A stretch of DNA of 64,000 nt from contig JAJTUP010000013.1 of NCBI GenBank assembly GCA_021399435.1, positions 372,001 through 436,000 on the forward strand. The letters run 5' to 3'. The stretch comes from Diaporthe sp. PMI_573 (lineage: Eukaryota; Ascomycota; Sordariomycetes; Diaporthales; Diaporthaceae). The translations under genes and the position numbers were made by a program. Shown here one piece after another: positions 24,504-35,620 of this stretch. The notes under the pieces are model-generated. The model saw only the letters and a list, made by a program, of their open reading frames with translations, made no database searches and was not told where the DNA came from. Position 1 is the stretch's first letter; each line of letters opens with the position of its first letter.

Positions 24504-26369
24504 ATGGAGAACAAGAAGCACTTGGCGGACCCAACGGTATTGGCGTTGGGCGATGATTTGAAGACTCCATCGTTGCAACATGCACCATCTCTCAGCAGCG
24601 ATGAAACCCCCGGAGAAAGCTTTGAGATTTCCACCCATTCAAAGGTGTCTCAAGCTAGGGGTGTCACAATGATAGTTACCTTGTCCGGCATAAGTTTTCT
24701 CAACACAATGGGGTCCGGCATCCTGATCGCAGCCTTGCCTCGCATCGCGGAGGACGTGGGCCTGGACAAAAGTTTGATATTGGTGAGCTTGTCATTTTCT
24801 CCAGCTTCGGGATAAGACCGACACGTCGAAGACTCGATACGTACTACATGCGACAAATTAATTGACGAGATCAAATCATCACTCAGTGGCCAGCGGCTGT
24901 CTATGCTCTCGCAGCAGGTTGCCTCCTCCATGTCTTTGGCAGCATCGCCGACATCCTCGGACCCAAGCCCACCTGGATAGCCGGTAGCTTTCTTTTCATC
25001 ATTTTCACCGTGGCTCTAGGCCTTGCGACCACGGGCATTCAGGTCATCATGTTCCGCACGTGTCTCGGCATCGCCATGTCTATGTGCCTGCCTACCACCG
25101 TGTCCCTGATCACAAACACATTCCCCAAGGGCAAGTGGAGAAACACGAGCTTCGCAATGAATGGAATGGCTCAGCCCCTGGGTTACGCCCTAGGCCTTGG
25201 TAAGCTCACTCTTCTCCTGTCACGGATCCCCGTCTTTCATGTTTTGGACTGTTGTAGAATGCAACACTTTAGGATCCGTAGCAGGACTAACGTCATATTG
25301 TAAGTGCTCGGCGGCGTGTTCACCGACACAATTGGGTGGCGATGGTCATATTGGATCATGGCCATTGTCAACTTTTGCTTGTCCACCGTCTCGATCTGGT
25401 CCCTCCCTAATATTCAACACATGTCGTCAAAAGCTTGGACGAGGCGGCTCATCGAGGATGTGGACTGGATCGGAGTGGCAGGGTTGAGCATCTCGCTAGG
25501 ACTATTGATGTACATACTCGCAGGTAAGCTGACCACCACCATCACCGCCTGGACACCGTGCAACAAGGAACGGGCCGCGCTGACAGGTCGTGCTCCACAT
25601 AGTGGTGACATCCGATTACCGAAAGATCAGTCAGCCGGCGACCATCGTCCTGCTAGTTGTGTCCTTCCTGCTCCTTGCCGCCTTTCCATTCTGGATGCGC
25701 TATCAGGTTCAGCATAATCGGCCAGCTTTGGTTCCTAACCGTCTCTGGCGGCAACCTGCCTTCACGGCAGCATGCCTGGGTGTATTCTTCTGTTGGGCCT
25801 CTCTGAATGGGATCGAGTACTTCACAACGCTTTACTTCCAGCAAGTTCAAGGACTTTCAGCGCTCGACTCGTCGCTCCGCTACTTCTCCCAGATAGTCAT
25901 GGGCACGTCCATAAATATCGCACTCATCTACCTCATCCCTCGCGTGCGGGTGGTTACGCTCTGCGTTGTCACGGCGGCAGTCACACTGGTCTCTCCTGCG
26001 CTCATGGCTACGGCCGCGATGGACGAGAACTACTGGCTGCGGCCATTCTGGGCGCTGCTCCTCTGCCCTACCAACCCCTGGGTCCTCTTCAGCGTGTGCA
26101 ACCTCGTCATATCCGATGCATTTCCGCCCGAAATTCAGTCCCTCGCGGGCGGTGTGTTCAACGAGGTTGCGCAATTTGGAAACTCGGTGGGACTGGCCGT
26201 GACAGCGGCAATCGCGGCATCCGTCACCGAGCACTCCACCAGCACCTCGGAAAGGACGGCGCTGATGGATGGGTTCCGAGCTGCCTTCTGGACGGTCTTT
26301 GCGAGCACGGGCATGGTATTGCTTGTCACATTTGTTGGTTTCCGGAAAATCGGCATCATTGGGAAGTGA
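24504..26369 (+). CDS. MFS drug transporter, DHA2-like
   Basis: Exons 24504-24782, 24887-25199, 25305-25523, 25603-26369; 525 aa. A polar N-terminal tail of about 55 residues is followed by a long series of hydrophobic helices. Recognisable elements: SGILIAALPRIAEDVGL in the first loop region, DILGPKPTW at the motif-A position, a motif-C-like GLVLGGVFTDTIGWRWSYW formed across the second splice junction, and a C-terminal helix block ending in GFRKIGIIGK. Size and WRWSYWI loop fit DHA2-type exporters. Intron 2 (105 bp) is a mobile-intron copy; intron 1 (104 bp) is similar in length but only weakly similar in sequence. Divergent from the GST gene; substrate unknown. Confidence 0.9.
25200..25304 (+). 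repeat. Introner-like element copy B (intron 2 of MFS gene)
   Basis: A 105-bp intron with GTAAGC donor and TAAG acceptor. It shares with copy C the blocks CACGGATCCCCG / CATGTTTTGGA / TGTAGAATGCAACACTTTAG / GATCCGTAGCAGGACTAACG. CTAAC is the branch site about 15 nt before the end. The ACGGATCC and GGATCCGT blocks are inverted relative to each other and can pair as a stem. Confidence 0.93.
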
Positions 26370-26542
26370 TGGTACCCATCAAGATCCATGTATGACATGT
26401 TTATGGCTCCCAGGAAGGTCAGCTAGTATGGGTAACTACAGATCAGCCTGGGCTCGATGCGACCGAGGCTCTGGACGGTCTTTACTCTCAATTTGGTGTG
26501 GTTTTATGGTTATTCGCGCTTCTGTTCGCTACGCTATAGTCT

Positions 26543-28722
26543 TCATGCTATGAACACGAAAAGCAAAATTGCAACAAGGGATGACGACAGTGCCCAATTT
26601 CTCTCTGTCAAGCTGGAGCCGCTGGTGACATATTGCCCACTGGTCACAAGTTTCCAGCTTCCTCCCTGCACCCCAGTTGCCTGACCATTCGTCAAAGCCA
26701 CAACGTTCCCACTGGCGTCTTGCAGGCTGCCGGTCACACCTGATCCGAGGTCAACTGTTCCCGTCGTCCCGGTGGGCGTGGTGAAGTTCAACGCCGTGAC
26801 AGCTCCTGACCTCGAGTCTCCCTCGACACTGACAGAGAATGCGCCAAGTGGCGCAGTATAACCCGCCTCGACGGTGCTCAGACCTCCAAGTCGCGGTGCA
26901 ACCGCCCACGTGGCTCCGCCAGCCGACTCAATGCGCAACCCAGCCGTGTAAAATGTCAACAGGCTCGTCGGGCCCGCTGACCAGCCGTGTGCGTGGCTCA
27001 CACGCGCGTCGTTTGTATATGGGGCGTAGTGCAGACTGCCGTCTGCGCTGTAGCCCTCTATGAAAGTGCTGTTTGTCATCCGCGGGTCGTCCAGCATGAA
27101 GCCCCACTCCGTACGCATAAGCTCGTGGGAGGCACTGGCGTTTCCGGCCATGTAGTGGGCCATGAGCTCGAAATATCCGATGAAGGGTGAGACTGTTTCT
27201 GGGAAGCCTCCTGCCTCAGGCGCTGGTGCTCCATACGGTCCCCAGCGGGACTTGAGGGCGTCAGAAATCGCGAGTGATTGGGAGGTGGACAGTGTCAGAT
27301 TCGAGACAATGGCCCAGGCGTTTCCGTCTTGTGGGTGAAGGGTGGTCGTCTCGTTGTCACGATACAGAGAGGTAGAGTCGTCCCAGAGCAGATCGTTAGC
27401 CGCGGTTTTGATGCCAGCGGCGTAGCTGGTCCAATTTGACGCAGATCCCGTGTCGTTGAGGACGTGAGCAAGACCAATACCCTTGTTCAGCGTATAGTAG
27501 AGGATAGCGTTGGCTTCGATGTTGTGGCCGCCCATGCCAATGCGCAGCCAGTCCGCGTCCGTGGCTACATCCAGGAGGCCGGTCTCATCGACGTAGCTGA
27601 GAGTGAAGCTCAGACCCAAGGTGAAGTTGCTCCAAACGCTCTGCAGATACGTCAAGTCGTTGGTGTACTCATAATAGAGTGCGATGTCTAGGAGATTGTG
27701 GAGGTGGTAGGTGAAGCTATAAAGCTTAGTGACCTGTATGAATGGCGAACCGGCGTACGGCAGGGCACCTGTAGAGTTCTGCAGGCTGAGAAGAGAGTCC
27801 AGCGCGTTCCGAATAGAATCCATGTCGCCGGTGCTGACGAAGATACTCGGTGCTGCCACGACGAGATCACCCGGCCAAACGAGACGGTCTCGCTTGGCGC
27901 CGTCGACAAGAGCCGTCTTGCCGCCGGTGATAGTGTAGTTACTCCACCATCCAACAGTTTCTGGCAGCTCGATGACTTGGGTACTGTTAATGACCCTCAA
28001 CCATACAAGTGTGTCGCCATGGGTGGGGTCGATGCTGCAGATCTGGCACGTGTAGGCGCCTTGATTTATTTAGTTATTGTCAGCTTTTTCTTTGCCTTCT
28101 TGGTGTCCCCGGAAGAGGTGAGGATTTACTTACCAGCATACCATATTCGGTTCAACAATTCGTCATTGCTGTGGAAGTACCCAGTGTACGAAGTTAGATC
28201 TTCCTGAGTCGGAGCCGCCCTGTAGTCTACAACGACACTCTTGACCTCGACCGTGCCAGTCGAGTTGCTGACCACGCTCAGGTATCTGAAAGCACCTCTC
28301 TCAAACTCGTCGCCAACTGTATACGTGCCAGGTCCAGCCCCCACGGACAAATAGAGGGGAGTGTCCAGGCCAGCATCCGCAGTGCCGTCACTCGCCTTCC
28401 CATTGATCCAGAGACTAGACTCCGTGAAGGTCAGGGCTAGCACAGCATCCGGGGACGAAGAAGCGCCAACAGTTATGCTGACGATTCCTGCGATGTTTTT
28501 GCCATAATCGAAGGTGATGGTGGAGTTTCCTCGCAGGATTGCAGTTGCATTCGAAGGCGAGTCGACGAGAGACTGGGCATCGGAGACAGTTCCGTTGACG
28601 CGGTAGACCGAGGCTGGATAGACGGTCCTCGAAGTCGGGGCTAAGATGTATTCACCGTACGGCGCCGCCGCAAAAGCGAGCTGGCCGAACAGGAACAGCG
28701 GGAGGGCCAGAACGTGCAACAT
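26543..28722 (-). CDS. Alpha-L-rhamnosidase-like glycoside hydrolase (GH78-type), secreted and probably GPI-anchored
   Basis: Exons 28722-28134 and 28059-26543; 701 aa. The start is the ATG opening MLHVLALPLFLFGQLAFAAA, a signal peptide; in-frame sequence upstream has only TTG. The N-terminal part is a beta-rich module. The C-terminal part looks like an (alpha/alpha)6 barrel followed by a beta-sandwich, with family-like stretches ADWLRIGMGGHNIEANAILY and GGFPETVSPFIGYFELMAHY. Many N-glycosylation sequons are present. The extreme C-terminus is a Ser/Thr-rich linker plus hydrophobic tail (WALSSSLVAILLFVFIA), typical of a GPI-anchor signal. Expected to release terminal rhamnose from rhamnogalacturonan or glycosides at the cell surface, which fits the nearby pectin methylesterase. 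Exact family and activity are inferred by pattern. Confidence 0.85.
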
Positions 28723-31700
28723 GATCGCGGCTCCGAGTGACAAAAGGCGCGCAGATTGATGCTCACACAGCCGTGGGGTCACCGTATGGCACTCCCCGGG
28801 GAGGCTTGTATTATATACAATCAACTGTCTAGGGGTAGTCTAACTGCTCATCAATCGCGAGGGCCGGGCCAATGCCCTCCCGACGTTGTTGATGCCAAGG
28901 TGGTCGGTCGCGATGAATTTGACCGAGGCCATGCGGAGCTGGTTGGGCAACCCATGGCAGGATCTCAGAGGCGGTGATGAGTACACAGTAGACTGGCATA
29001 GCACCATGTGTCGACCGAGCTACTGTGTACAACCTACGACTGTGTAGAACCCACGTGCAGGCACGCAGACGCGGGGAGAACTGTGAGATCGCTCGACTCA
29101 GGTGCCCAGGAGCCCTGGTGCTGATTCGGACCGAGCAAGGACGGATCTCCCCCGAACTTGGCCTAGCCCGCTCATGGCGGTCTTTAGCGGCGTGGTGTTG
29201 CAAGGAACGGGTGGGCATCCCCACACAAAGTGCCGTGACCGTCGGCCGGTTTATTAGGCACGACAGGCTACTCCAAGTCATGGTGTGGGGGTGGGCTTTT
29301 TTCTTGTTGTGGGGAAGCTGGGGTGGGGGAGCGCACAAGCCCAAAGCAGTTCGGGGATGATGGAAAATGCTGGGGGTACTGTTCTCACCCAGCCAGGTCC
29401 AGCCTGCGCTCGAGTCTGATGAAGCTGGGACCGCGACTGCAGTTGTCCGTCCAGAATTCTTGTCTTGTTTGGAAAATGCGGCAATGCAGCAACGCAGATC
29501 CGTCCTCGAAAGCCTGCGCTTTGTGCTCCAGAAGTCCACCTCAACGTCTTATGAATGTGTGGCAGGCTTGAGGCTCGGCATGGGCGGGAATTCCGAGCCC
29601 GCCGTTGTTTCGCTGCAGCTAATAAACATGGACTTGGGCGTGAAATGTAGACGCGGATTGTAGACCGTGTGGGCGAGATGGCTGCCCGTGAGAGAAACCA
29701 CAACACAGGGCTCAGGAAGCAATACAACATATTAAATATTCTGGGGCGTTCAGCCGGGGGGTTTGGATCAAATCTTCATGACAAACGTGCGGCAAATGAT
29801 TACACGTGGACTAGACATGTGCACATCGTCATTGCTCCTCCGTGGCGACGACGGCTTGGCCTCAAATTCCATGCTCCTGAATTCTGGTCTGTCGGTGCTT
29901 TGGGCCGTGAGGAGAGCTGAATTCGCTCCGGCTGGCTGGCTGATCGAAGAGTCGAACTGGGTCCTAGCGACTGGAGGGGGCCACAATAGCAAATGCCCCG
30001 GTGTCGACATGCAGTCGTCGACCCAACCCCCATGGTGGTTAACCATTTGATCCGCGTGGGCGTGGCGAGTGTGGTCCGATCTGGATCCAGTTGCTGACTT
30101 TAACAGCCTCTCCGCACCTGGAAGTGGGCGCCTGTTAAGCACGGGCCTTTGCACACATTTTGTCTCACCCAACCCCTCCGTCTTGCGCTGCCCGGTGCTG
30201 TTTGAAAGGGATTCATTCCTCCGAGTAAGCTGGACCTCGACATGCCATTGGCAAGCCTTTTTACATTGTGTGTGGGTGGTGTATGGGTTGTCAGCACTGG
30301 CAAGTTGGCAAGCAGCGAGACAAAAGTTTGGTGGTCGTTGCACGTGTAAACTGTCTCGTGTATATCGTGGCTTGTTGGAGTCGCGGTGCCAAGCTGGGCT
30401 GGCCTGGCCTGGTTAGCCCATTCCTTCCCTGTGCTCCCCTTCCCGCAAAGCCTCACACCTTGGCGAAGGCTTGATCCGCACCAAGCCCATTGGCGAGGCC
30501 AGCCCGTCCTCCCGCCCACCCTAGTTGTGAGCCTCATCGACCCCAAGGACCGTGGAACGTGGAGATGGCAGTTTACAAGCCGGAGGAGAGGGACTGACCG
30601 ACATTCGACGACCATCAGCAGGGTTGCAGCAACGGAAATGTGTGCCTGCAGGTAAAAGGGTAATAAACATGTCCTGAGACGTGACACTTGCCTGTTTCTC
30701 GCCGGGAGGGACCGAACCTTGCCTCCTTCTGCACTACACTACTGGACTACCTTGGGTAGGTACCTAGGTACCCACCCAAGGTGGTCACGTAGTATCTTTC
30801 GTGCCTGGTCATCGGCAGAAAACAGACTTTTTCCCAACTGACGTCATCCATACGGTCCCGACCTTGTGCCTGGCATGTCACAGATATCAGTGCGTGCGCC
30901 TTCCCGTCCAGCAGGTCAACAGGCTGCTTGCTGCTCTGGCAATCGGCCCGGCAGAGGTAGAGGCCCACCATGACGCAACAGACATCTGGACCAGAAAGAC
31001 GTTGAACGGTAGTCGCGAGGGGTCCGTTCCTGAGTGGAAACTTCAGAAGAGTCCCTGGTTTGGTGTATATCGGCCATGTTCCGCCCGCCGTGGCACGAGT
31101 TGCACGTCTGGCACGACTGACTGATCTTGCAGTGGTTGGCAGTTCTGGTGGTGGATTGGATGGACTGCAGGATCGATATCGCCTCCCCCCTCCCCCGACC
31201 CACGGCTCTGGAATCAGTCAACCATCCAGATTCCTCCGCAACAAAGACGATCCAGCCGAGCTCTGCAGCAGACTCCAGACTCCAGACTCCAGACTCCAGA
31301 CTCTTCCCCACTGGCCTCAGGAATTCCCCACGGGCATATCACACACAACAAACCACAACACACCATATCCCGCCTTTCTGTGTCTGCAGGTGTCTGCACG
31401 CAGGCATGCATCTCGCGGTAGTCCTCGCTCGGTCTTGACCGTGGGCGCCCGTGGGCATGCAACCAACAAGCCCGCCATCCTGTCGATCCCTCCTCCATTC
31501 CATGGTGCAGCAGTGTGACCAGCCCAAGCTGGCTGGCTCCTTTCACCGTCACCGGCCGCCAGCCTCTCGCAACGCCAGGCGCAGTCCGCCCAGGGATCTT
31601 TCTTCCGGCCTGGCCGTTCCTCACTCACCTCGAACACCGTCATTATCTAATAATTCTTCTCTTCGCCTTCCCCAGTCCCCACGCAGGTTGCATCCGTCAT

Positions 31701-32161
31701 CCAAACCTGTGATGTGACGTCTTGCTCACCACCACGGCCCACGCTACTTCGCCCATGTACCGATCCTCTACACTACACGAAATGCACCTTGGTAGTGCCC
31801 CATCCCCCCTGCCGTCATGCATGTGTTCATGTTCTCGTACCACCTGCCCACTTGCACTCCGCTCAGTCCAGCTTCCGTCCTTCCCACAAATCTATATCTT
31901 CCCCTCCCTTTCCTCATGGGATCCCGCTGACCTGGCGGTGCCCATTTCGCAAACCAGCCCTCCCAGCCCTCCCAGCCCTCCCAGCCCTCCCAGCCCTCCC
32001 AGAAAGGTGCACCCAGGCTTGCAATCCAACTTGCCCGGATTTCACGACAGCCTCGCCCGGTCTGCTCTGGTCGGTCTCCGAGCATCGACTCCAGTAGCTA
32101 CTAATATATCCCGACCCCACCCCGTCGCCTATCCCTTGGCTCGCCTTGTCGTACAAACACC
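28723..32161. other. Long intergenic region with two short tandem repeats
   Basis: About 3.4 kb between divergent genes. Overlapping frames of 100-236 codons occur on both strands but are Arg/Pro/Ser-rich, mutually antisense and domain-free, so none is called. Simple repeats: GACTCCA x4 at about 31271-31302 and CAGCCCTCC x5 at about 31955-32001. The last 500 bp before the MFS gene are strongly C/T-rich, like many fungal promoters and leaders. Confidence 0.55.
31955..32001 (+). repeat. 9-bp tandem repeat (CAGCCCTCC)n
   Basis: About five perfect head-to-tail copies in the presumed 5' leader/promoter of the downstream MFS gene, 160 bp before its ATG. Confidence 0.8.
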
Positions 32162-34162
32162 ATGTCGGCTACCACGACGCAGCCTCCTCCGAGAGGCCGC
32201 AATGCCAATGCTCAACAAGAGATGTCACAATCGGGCTCTGGATCTGAAACGGCCGTCGTCGACGAGAAGGGCGACCATCACTCCTCGGCCAACCACAATG
32301 ACAACCGCCCAGGTCCTCGCGGCGCCAAGCGAGAGCTTACCGCACAGGAGTGCGAGAGTGAGCTGGCATTTGCGTACCCAGAGCTGAAGAAGTGGTGGAT
32401 CTTGACTGTCATCTTCTTGGTCCAGACGTCCATGAACTTCAACACCTCCCTCTACTCCAATGGCCTGGCTGGGATCTCCGAGGAGTTCCAGGTCAGCGAG
32501 CAGGTCGCCCGTCTCGGCGCCGCCCTCTTCCTCATCCTCTACGCTTTTGGCTGCGAGCTCTGGGCTCCTTGGTCCGAGGAGTTTGGTCGCAAACCCATAA
32601 TGCAGGCCTCTCTATTCCTTGTCAACGTCTGGACCCTGCCTGTCGCCCTCGCCCCAAACTTCGCCAGTGTCATCGTCGGTCGCTGTCTCGGCGGTCTGTC
32701 CTCGGCCGGCGGCAGCGTCACCCTCGGTATGATCGCTGACATGTTTGACTCGGACCACCAGCAATATGCTGTCGCCTACATCGTCTTCTCTTCGGTCGGT
32801 GGCTCAATCCTCGGGCCCATCGTCGGCGGCTTTGTCCAGCAGTTCCTTCCCTGGCGGTGGTGCATATGGATCCAGCTCATCTTCGGTGGGTTCGTGCAGA
32901 TTCTGCACCTGCTCACTGTCCCCGAGACGCGCACTACCATCATGATCGACAACATAGCAAAGAAGCGCAGGAAGAATGGCGAGGACGTCTGGGGCCCCAA
33001 TGAGATTGAGCCGTTTCGTGAGCGCTTCACCTGGGGCGAGCTCATGCACACCTGGATCCGTCCATTCTCCATGTTCCTCACCGAGCCCATCGTCCTGGTC
33101 CTGTCGCTCCTGTCCGGTTTCGCAGATGCTCTCATTTTCATGCAGATCCAATCCTTCAGTCTCGTCTACACGCAATGGAACTTCAACGACTATGACATCG
33201 GCCTGGCCTTTATCCCCATCGGCATCGGCTATGTTATTGCCTGGCTTTCCTTCATCCCCGCAATCAAGCGGAACACACACGAGCGGAGATCCAGGCCTGA
33301 TGACGAGCATGCGCAGTATGAGAGCCGCCTTTGGTGGCTTCTCTACCTGGCGCCGTGCCTCCCTCTGGGCCTCTTTATCTTCGCGTTTACATGCAATGGG
33401 CCACCAATCCACTGGGTTGGCTCCATGTTTGCGAGTGCCATCATAGGCATTGCGAACTATGCCATCTACATGGCTACTGTCGACTACATGATATGCGCTT
33501 ACGGTCCTTACTCTGCCTCTGCCACCGGCGGCAACGGCTGGGCGCGCGATTTCCTTGCCGGCGTGCTCACCTGCGCAGCCACCCCTTTTTACGAAAACAT
33601 CCCAGGCCAGAACGAGAAACCCTTGTTCAACGCGTCCATCATTCTCTTCTGCATCTCGTTTCTGCTTGTCATCGCCGTCTATGTTATATACTGGAAGGGC
33701 CCAGAGCTGCGTAAGAGATCTCCCTTTGCCGAGAATCTTGCCAAAGGCGTCGATACCGAGCGACAGCGTCGCCCATCGACAGCCACGGGCCGTGAGATGC
33801 CAGCTGCCCATGAGCCTGAGAAGCAAGGTGCCATTGCCCCAGGTGGCACTCGTCCTGCTCAGCGACCACCCTTCGGACCTGGCTCCCGCACCAGCTCTTA
33901 TAGCGCTGCCAAGGACGCGTCGTCGCGCAATCAGTCACGTAACGCTTCAAGAGCAGCGTCGAGAGCGCATAGCTACGAGGAAGAGAGGGATGGCCAGGCC
34001 AATCCCTACGCCTCGCCACCATCGGGAAAGCATACCCCTGGCAGCCGCACGCCTGGGACTCGAACGCCTCGCACGTCCAACGCAGCCGCGGAACATGTCC
34101 ACCCCAGCCAACTTCAGAGCAGACTGGCGCCGCTAGCGAAGATTGAGTCTGAGCAACCGTAG
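32162..34162 (+). CDS. MFS transporter of the DHA1 family (polyamine/drug type) with long cytoplasmic tail
   Basis: Intronless, 666 aa. A polar N-terminus (about 75 residues) precedes twelve predicted helices. Elements: the ELKKWWILTVIFLVQ entry to TM1, SLYSNGLAGISEEFQVSEQV, EEFGRKPIMQ (motif A), GRCLGGLSSAGGSVTLG, a WRWCIWIQLIFGG loop, a large central loop, and RDFLAGVLTCAATPFYENI near TM11, typical of fungal TPO/FLR-like DHA1 proteins. The C-terminal tail of about 120 residues is Ser/Arg/Pro-rich with SRNASRAASRAHS and GSRTPGTRTPRTS runs, probably disordered and phosphorylated. GC-rich and well preserved, so likely a core gene. A decayed second copy of part of the tail lies just downstream. 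Confidence 0.93.
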   Translation: MSATTTQPPPRGRNANAQQEMSQSGSGSETAVVDEKGDHHSSANHNDNRPGPRGAKRELTAQECESELAFAYPELKKWWILTVIFLVQTSMNFNTSLYSNGLAGISEEFQVSEQVARLGAALFLILYAFGCELWAPWSEEFGRKPIMQASLFLVNVWTLPVALAPNFASVIVGRCLGGLSSAGGSVTLGMIADMFDSDHQQYAVAYIVFSSVGGSILGPIVGGFVQQFLPWRWCIWIQLIFGGFVQILHLLTVPETRTTIMIDNIAKKRRKNGEDVWGPNEIEPFRERFTWGELMHTWIRPFSMFLTEPIVLVLSLLSGFADALIFMQIQSFSLVYTQWNFNDYDIGLAFIPIGIGYVIAWLSFIPAIKRNTHERRSRPDDEHAQYESRLWWLLYLAPCLPLGLFIFAFTCNGPPIHWVGSMFASAIIGIANYAIYMATVDYMICAYGPYSASATGGNGWARDFLAGVLTCAATPFYENIPGQNEKPLFNASIILFCISFLLVIAVYVIYWKGPELRKRSPFAENLAKGVDTERQRRPSTATGREMPAAHEPEKQGAIAPGGTRPAQRPPFGPGSRTSSYSAAKDASSRNQSRNASRAASRAHSYEEERDGQANPYASPPSGKHTPGSRTPGTRTPRTSNAAAEHVHPSQLQSRLAPLAKIESEQP

Positions 34163-34189
34163 GGTAGTGGGGGCTCTCATCATCGTGCC

Positions 34190-34335
34190 GCATGTCCTCG
34201 GTTCGGGCCTGGCTCAAGGAAGTCCTCGTACGCTGCTGCGAAGGCGCAGGCCAGCCGAAACGCCTCACGTGAAGCCTCGCTGGAAGCATCCAGGGCGGCT
34301 AGTTTTGAAGAAGAAAGGGAAGGCGAAAAGTGTCT
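34190..34335 (+). pseudogene. Partial duplicate of the MFS C-terminal tail
   Basis: Read from 34205 in frame, this stretch encodes GPGSRKSSYAAAKAQASRN, then SRAASFEEEREGE. The matching part of the upstream gene's tail has GPGSRTSSYSAAKDASSRN and SRAHSYEEERDGQ. It lies within 200 bp after the stop codon and in the same orientation. It looks like a tandem duplicate (or displaced alternative 3' end) of the tail, no longer joined to a transporter. Confidence 0.75.
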
Positions 34336-35053
34336 GTCCTCGCCTGTCTCCTCAAGTTTAAGAATGGCTGCTGCAAAGCTTGATTCGTGGAATCACCAAG
34401 GTCGCGTTCATGCACCGTCGACTTTAGCTGAGTGCAGTGAGTCCGGAGAGGGGCCATCACAATGCGGCAAGGAGTGAATTTGACTTTTATATGTATGAAG
34501 ATGACCCTCAGTTGTCGAATGGTGCTCGCCGGTCCCATGCGCTGCGAAACATATAATGTGCTTCGAGAGTTCGTGGCTCGCACTACGCATCAGCCTGCTA
34601 CCAAACGGCAGAAAGGATTCGCGATGATGGCGAAGGTTATGGAGATTTGCATACAGCGGCAAGCAAACAATTGGCTTTGATATGCATAAGCTCTAGATAT
34701 AGATGCATGACTGCACGGTCGATTACATATAGATACCCAATCCCACGAGGATTTTACAACAGGCCTTTCAAGTCTAGAATGGCCGTTTCCCCCCGTCTGC
34801 GTGAAAGAATTCCGGGACCCGTTCATATTCACACGAATGCCATGCAACTCGGTGATTAGTCTTGAACTTCCACATTGGGATAATTATCATTTACCAGTGC
34901 ATGCGCAATACAAGGATCAGCAATCACAACATTCTCAAGGATCAAAATTGCCGGCAAATATCAACATCATGGGTGAGTAGCCTAAGGCTAAGAAACTGGC
35001 AATTGTGTTCGCTTGGATTCGTTTCAAATCATTCGCACGACTGTAATCTCATC
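34336..35053. other. Intergenic; no gene recognised
   Basis: About 0.7 kb between the convergent MFS transporter and the hydrophilic small protein. No domain-bearing frame. Confidence 0.5.
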
Positions 35054-35620
35054 TCATGTTTGACCCCCATGGGTATCGTTTGCCCCAGTCCAGCCGCTTG
35101 TCTCATCATGTGTGCTGCCCTCGGTCTCCTGGCGCGAAGTGCGCGGAGCAAATGCGTCCTCGCCCCGCACCTCGTCGCCGGGGACTCGGCGGGGCAACTC
35201 CGAGTCCGTCTCGGTGACCGTATGTCTCCTCATCGTCTCCATCTCCTGGTCGGGGAGGTGCGACTCGCGCAGCCGCGATCCGTCAAAGTACGATGCCAAC
35301 GGGGGCACCTCGCCGGCCGGCGTGGGGCCCGCGGACGTGACGGCCGTGAAGTCGAGCATGGAGGGCCCGCGGTTGAAGACGGGCTTCGCCTGCTTGCGGA
35401 GGGTGTCACGGGCCGAGTGGTCCGGGCCTGGCACCCCTGGTGGTGCGTCGTCGTAGTTCTCTGCGTGTTGTACTGTGGCGGCCGCGGGGACTTTGAAGTC
35501 TCCTGCCTCGTGCTGCCCGTGAGTTGTTGGGCTTGGCTTCGTGTCTGTGTACCTCTTCTGTGCGTCGTTGATCCCGAGGCTGTTTGGGCAGGGCTTGGTG
35601 TTGTCTGTTTTGCTCGACAT
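35054..35620 (-). CDS. Hydrophilic orphan protein, probably disordered
   Basis: A 188-aa frame starting at an ATG in good context (A at -3), MSSKTDNTKPCPN. It is strongly polar with no membrane segment. It contains a compact conserved-looking core, RGPSMLDFTAVTSAGPTPAG followed by PLASYFDGSRLRESHLPDQE, and then acidic/Ser/Thr-rich sequence to the stop. Codon use is GC-rich like the real genes nearby. No intron is needed. A CA/TG-rich leader precedes the start. No family recognised; the core could be a peptide motif of a stress or sporulation-related protein, but that is a guess. Confidence 0.6.
   Translation of the reverse strand: MSSKTDNTKPCPNSLGINDAQKRYTDTKPSPTTHGQHEAGDFKVPAAATVQHAENYDDAPPGVPGPDHSARDTLRKQAKPVFNRGPSMLDFTAVTSAGPTPAGEVPPLASYFDGSRLRESHLPDQEMETMRRHTVTETDSELPRRVPGDEVRGEDAFAPRTSRQETEGSTHDETSGWTGANDTHGGQT

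Noticed and set aside
28829..29730. Overlapping minus-strand frames of 236 and 150 codons
   Set aside because: Arg/Pro/Ser-rich translations, mutually overlapping in different frames, no domains, no splice continuity; typical chance frames in GC-rich DNA.
32804..33826. 340-codon frame antisense to the DHA1 MFS gene
   Set aside because: A shadow of a strongly biased coding sequence on the other strand; no recognisable domain.
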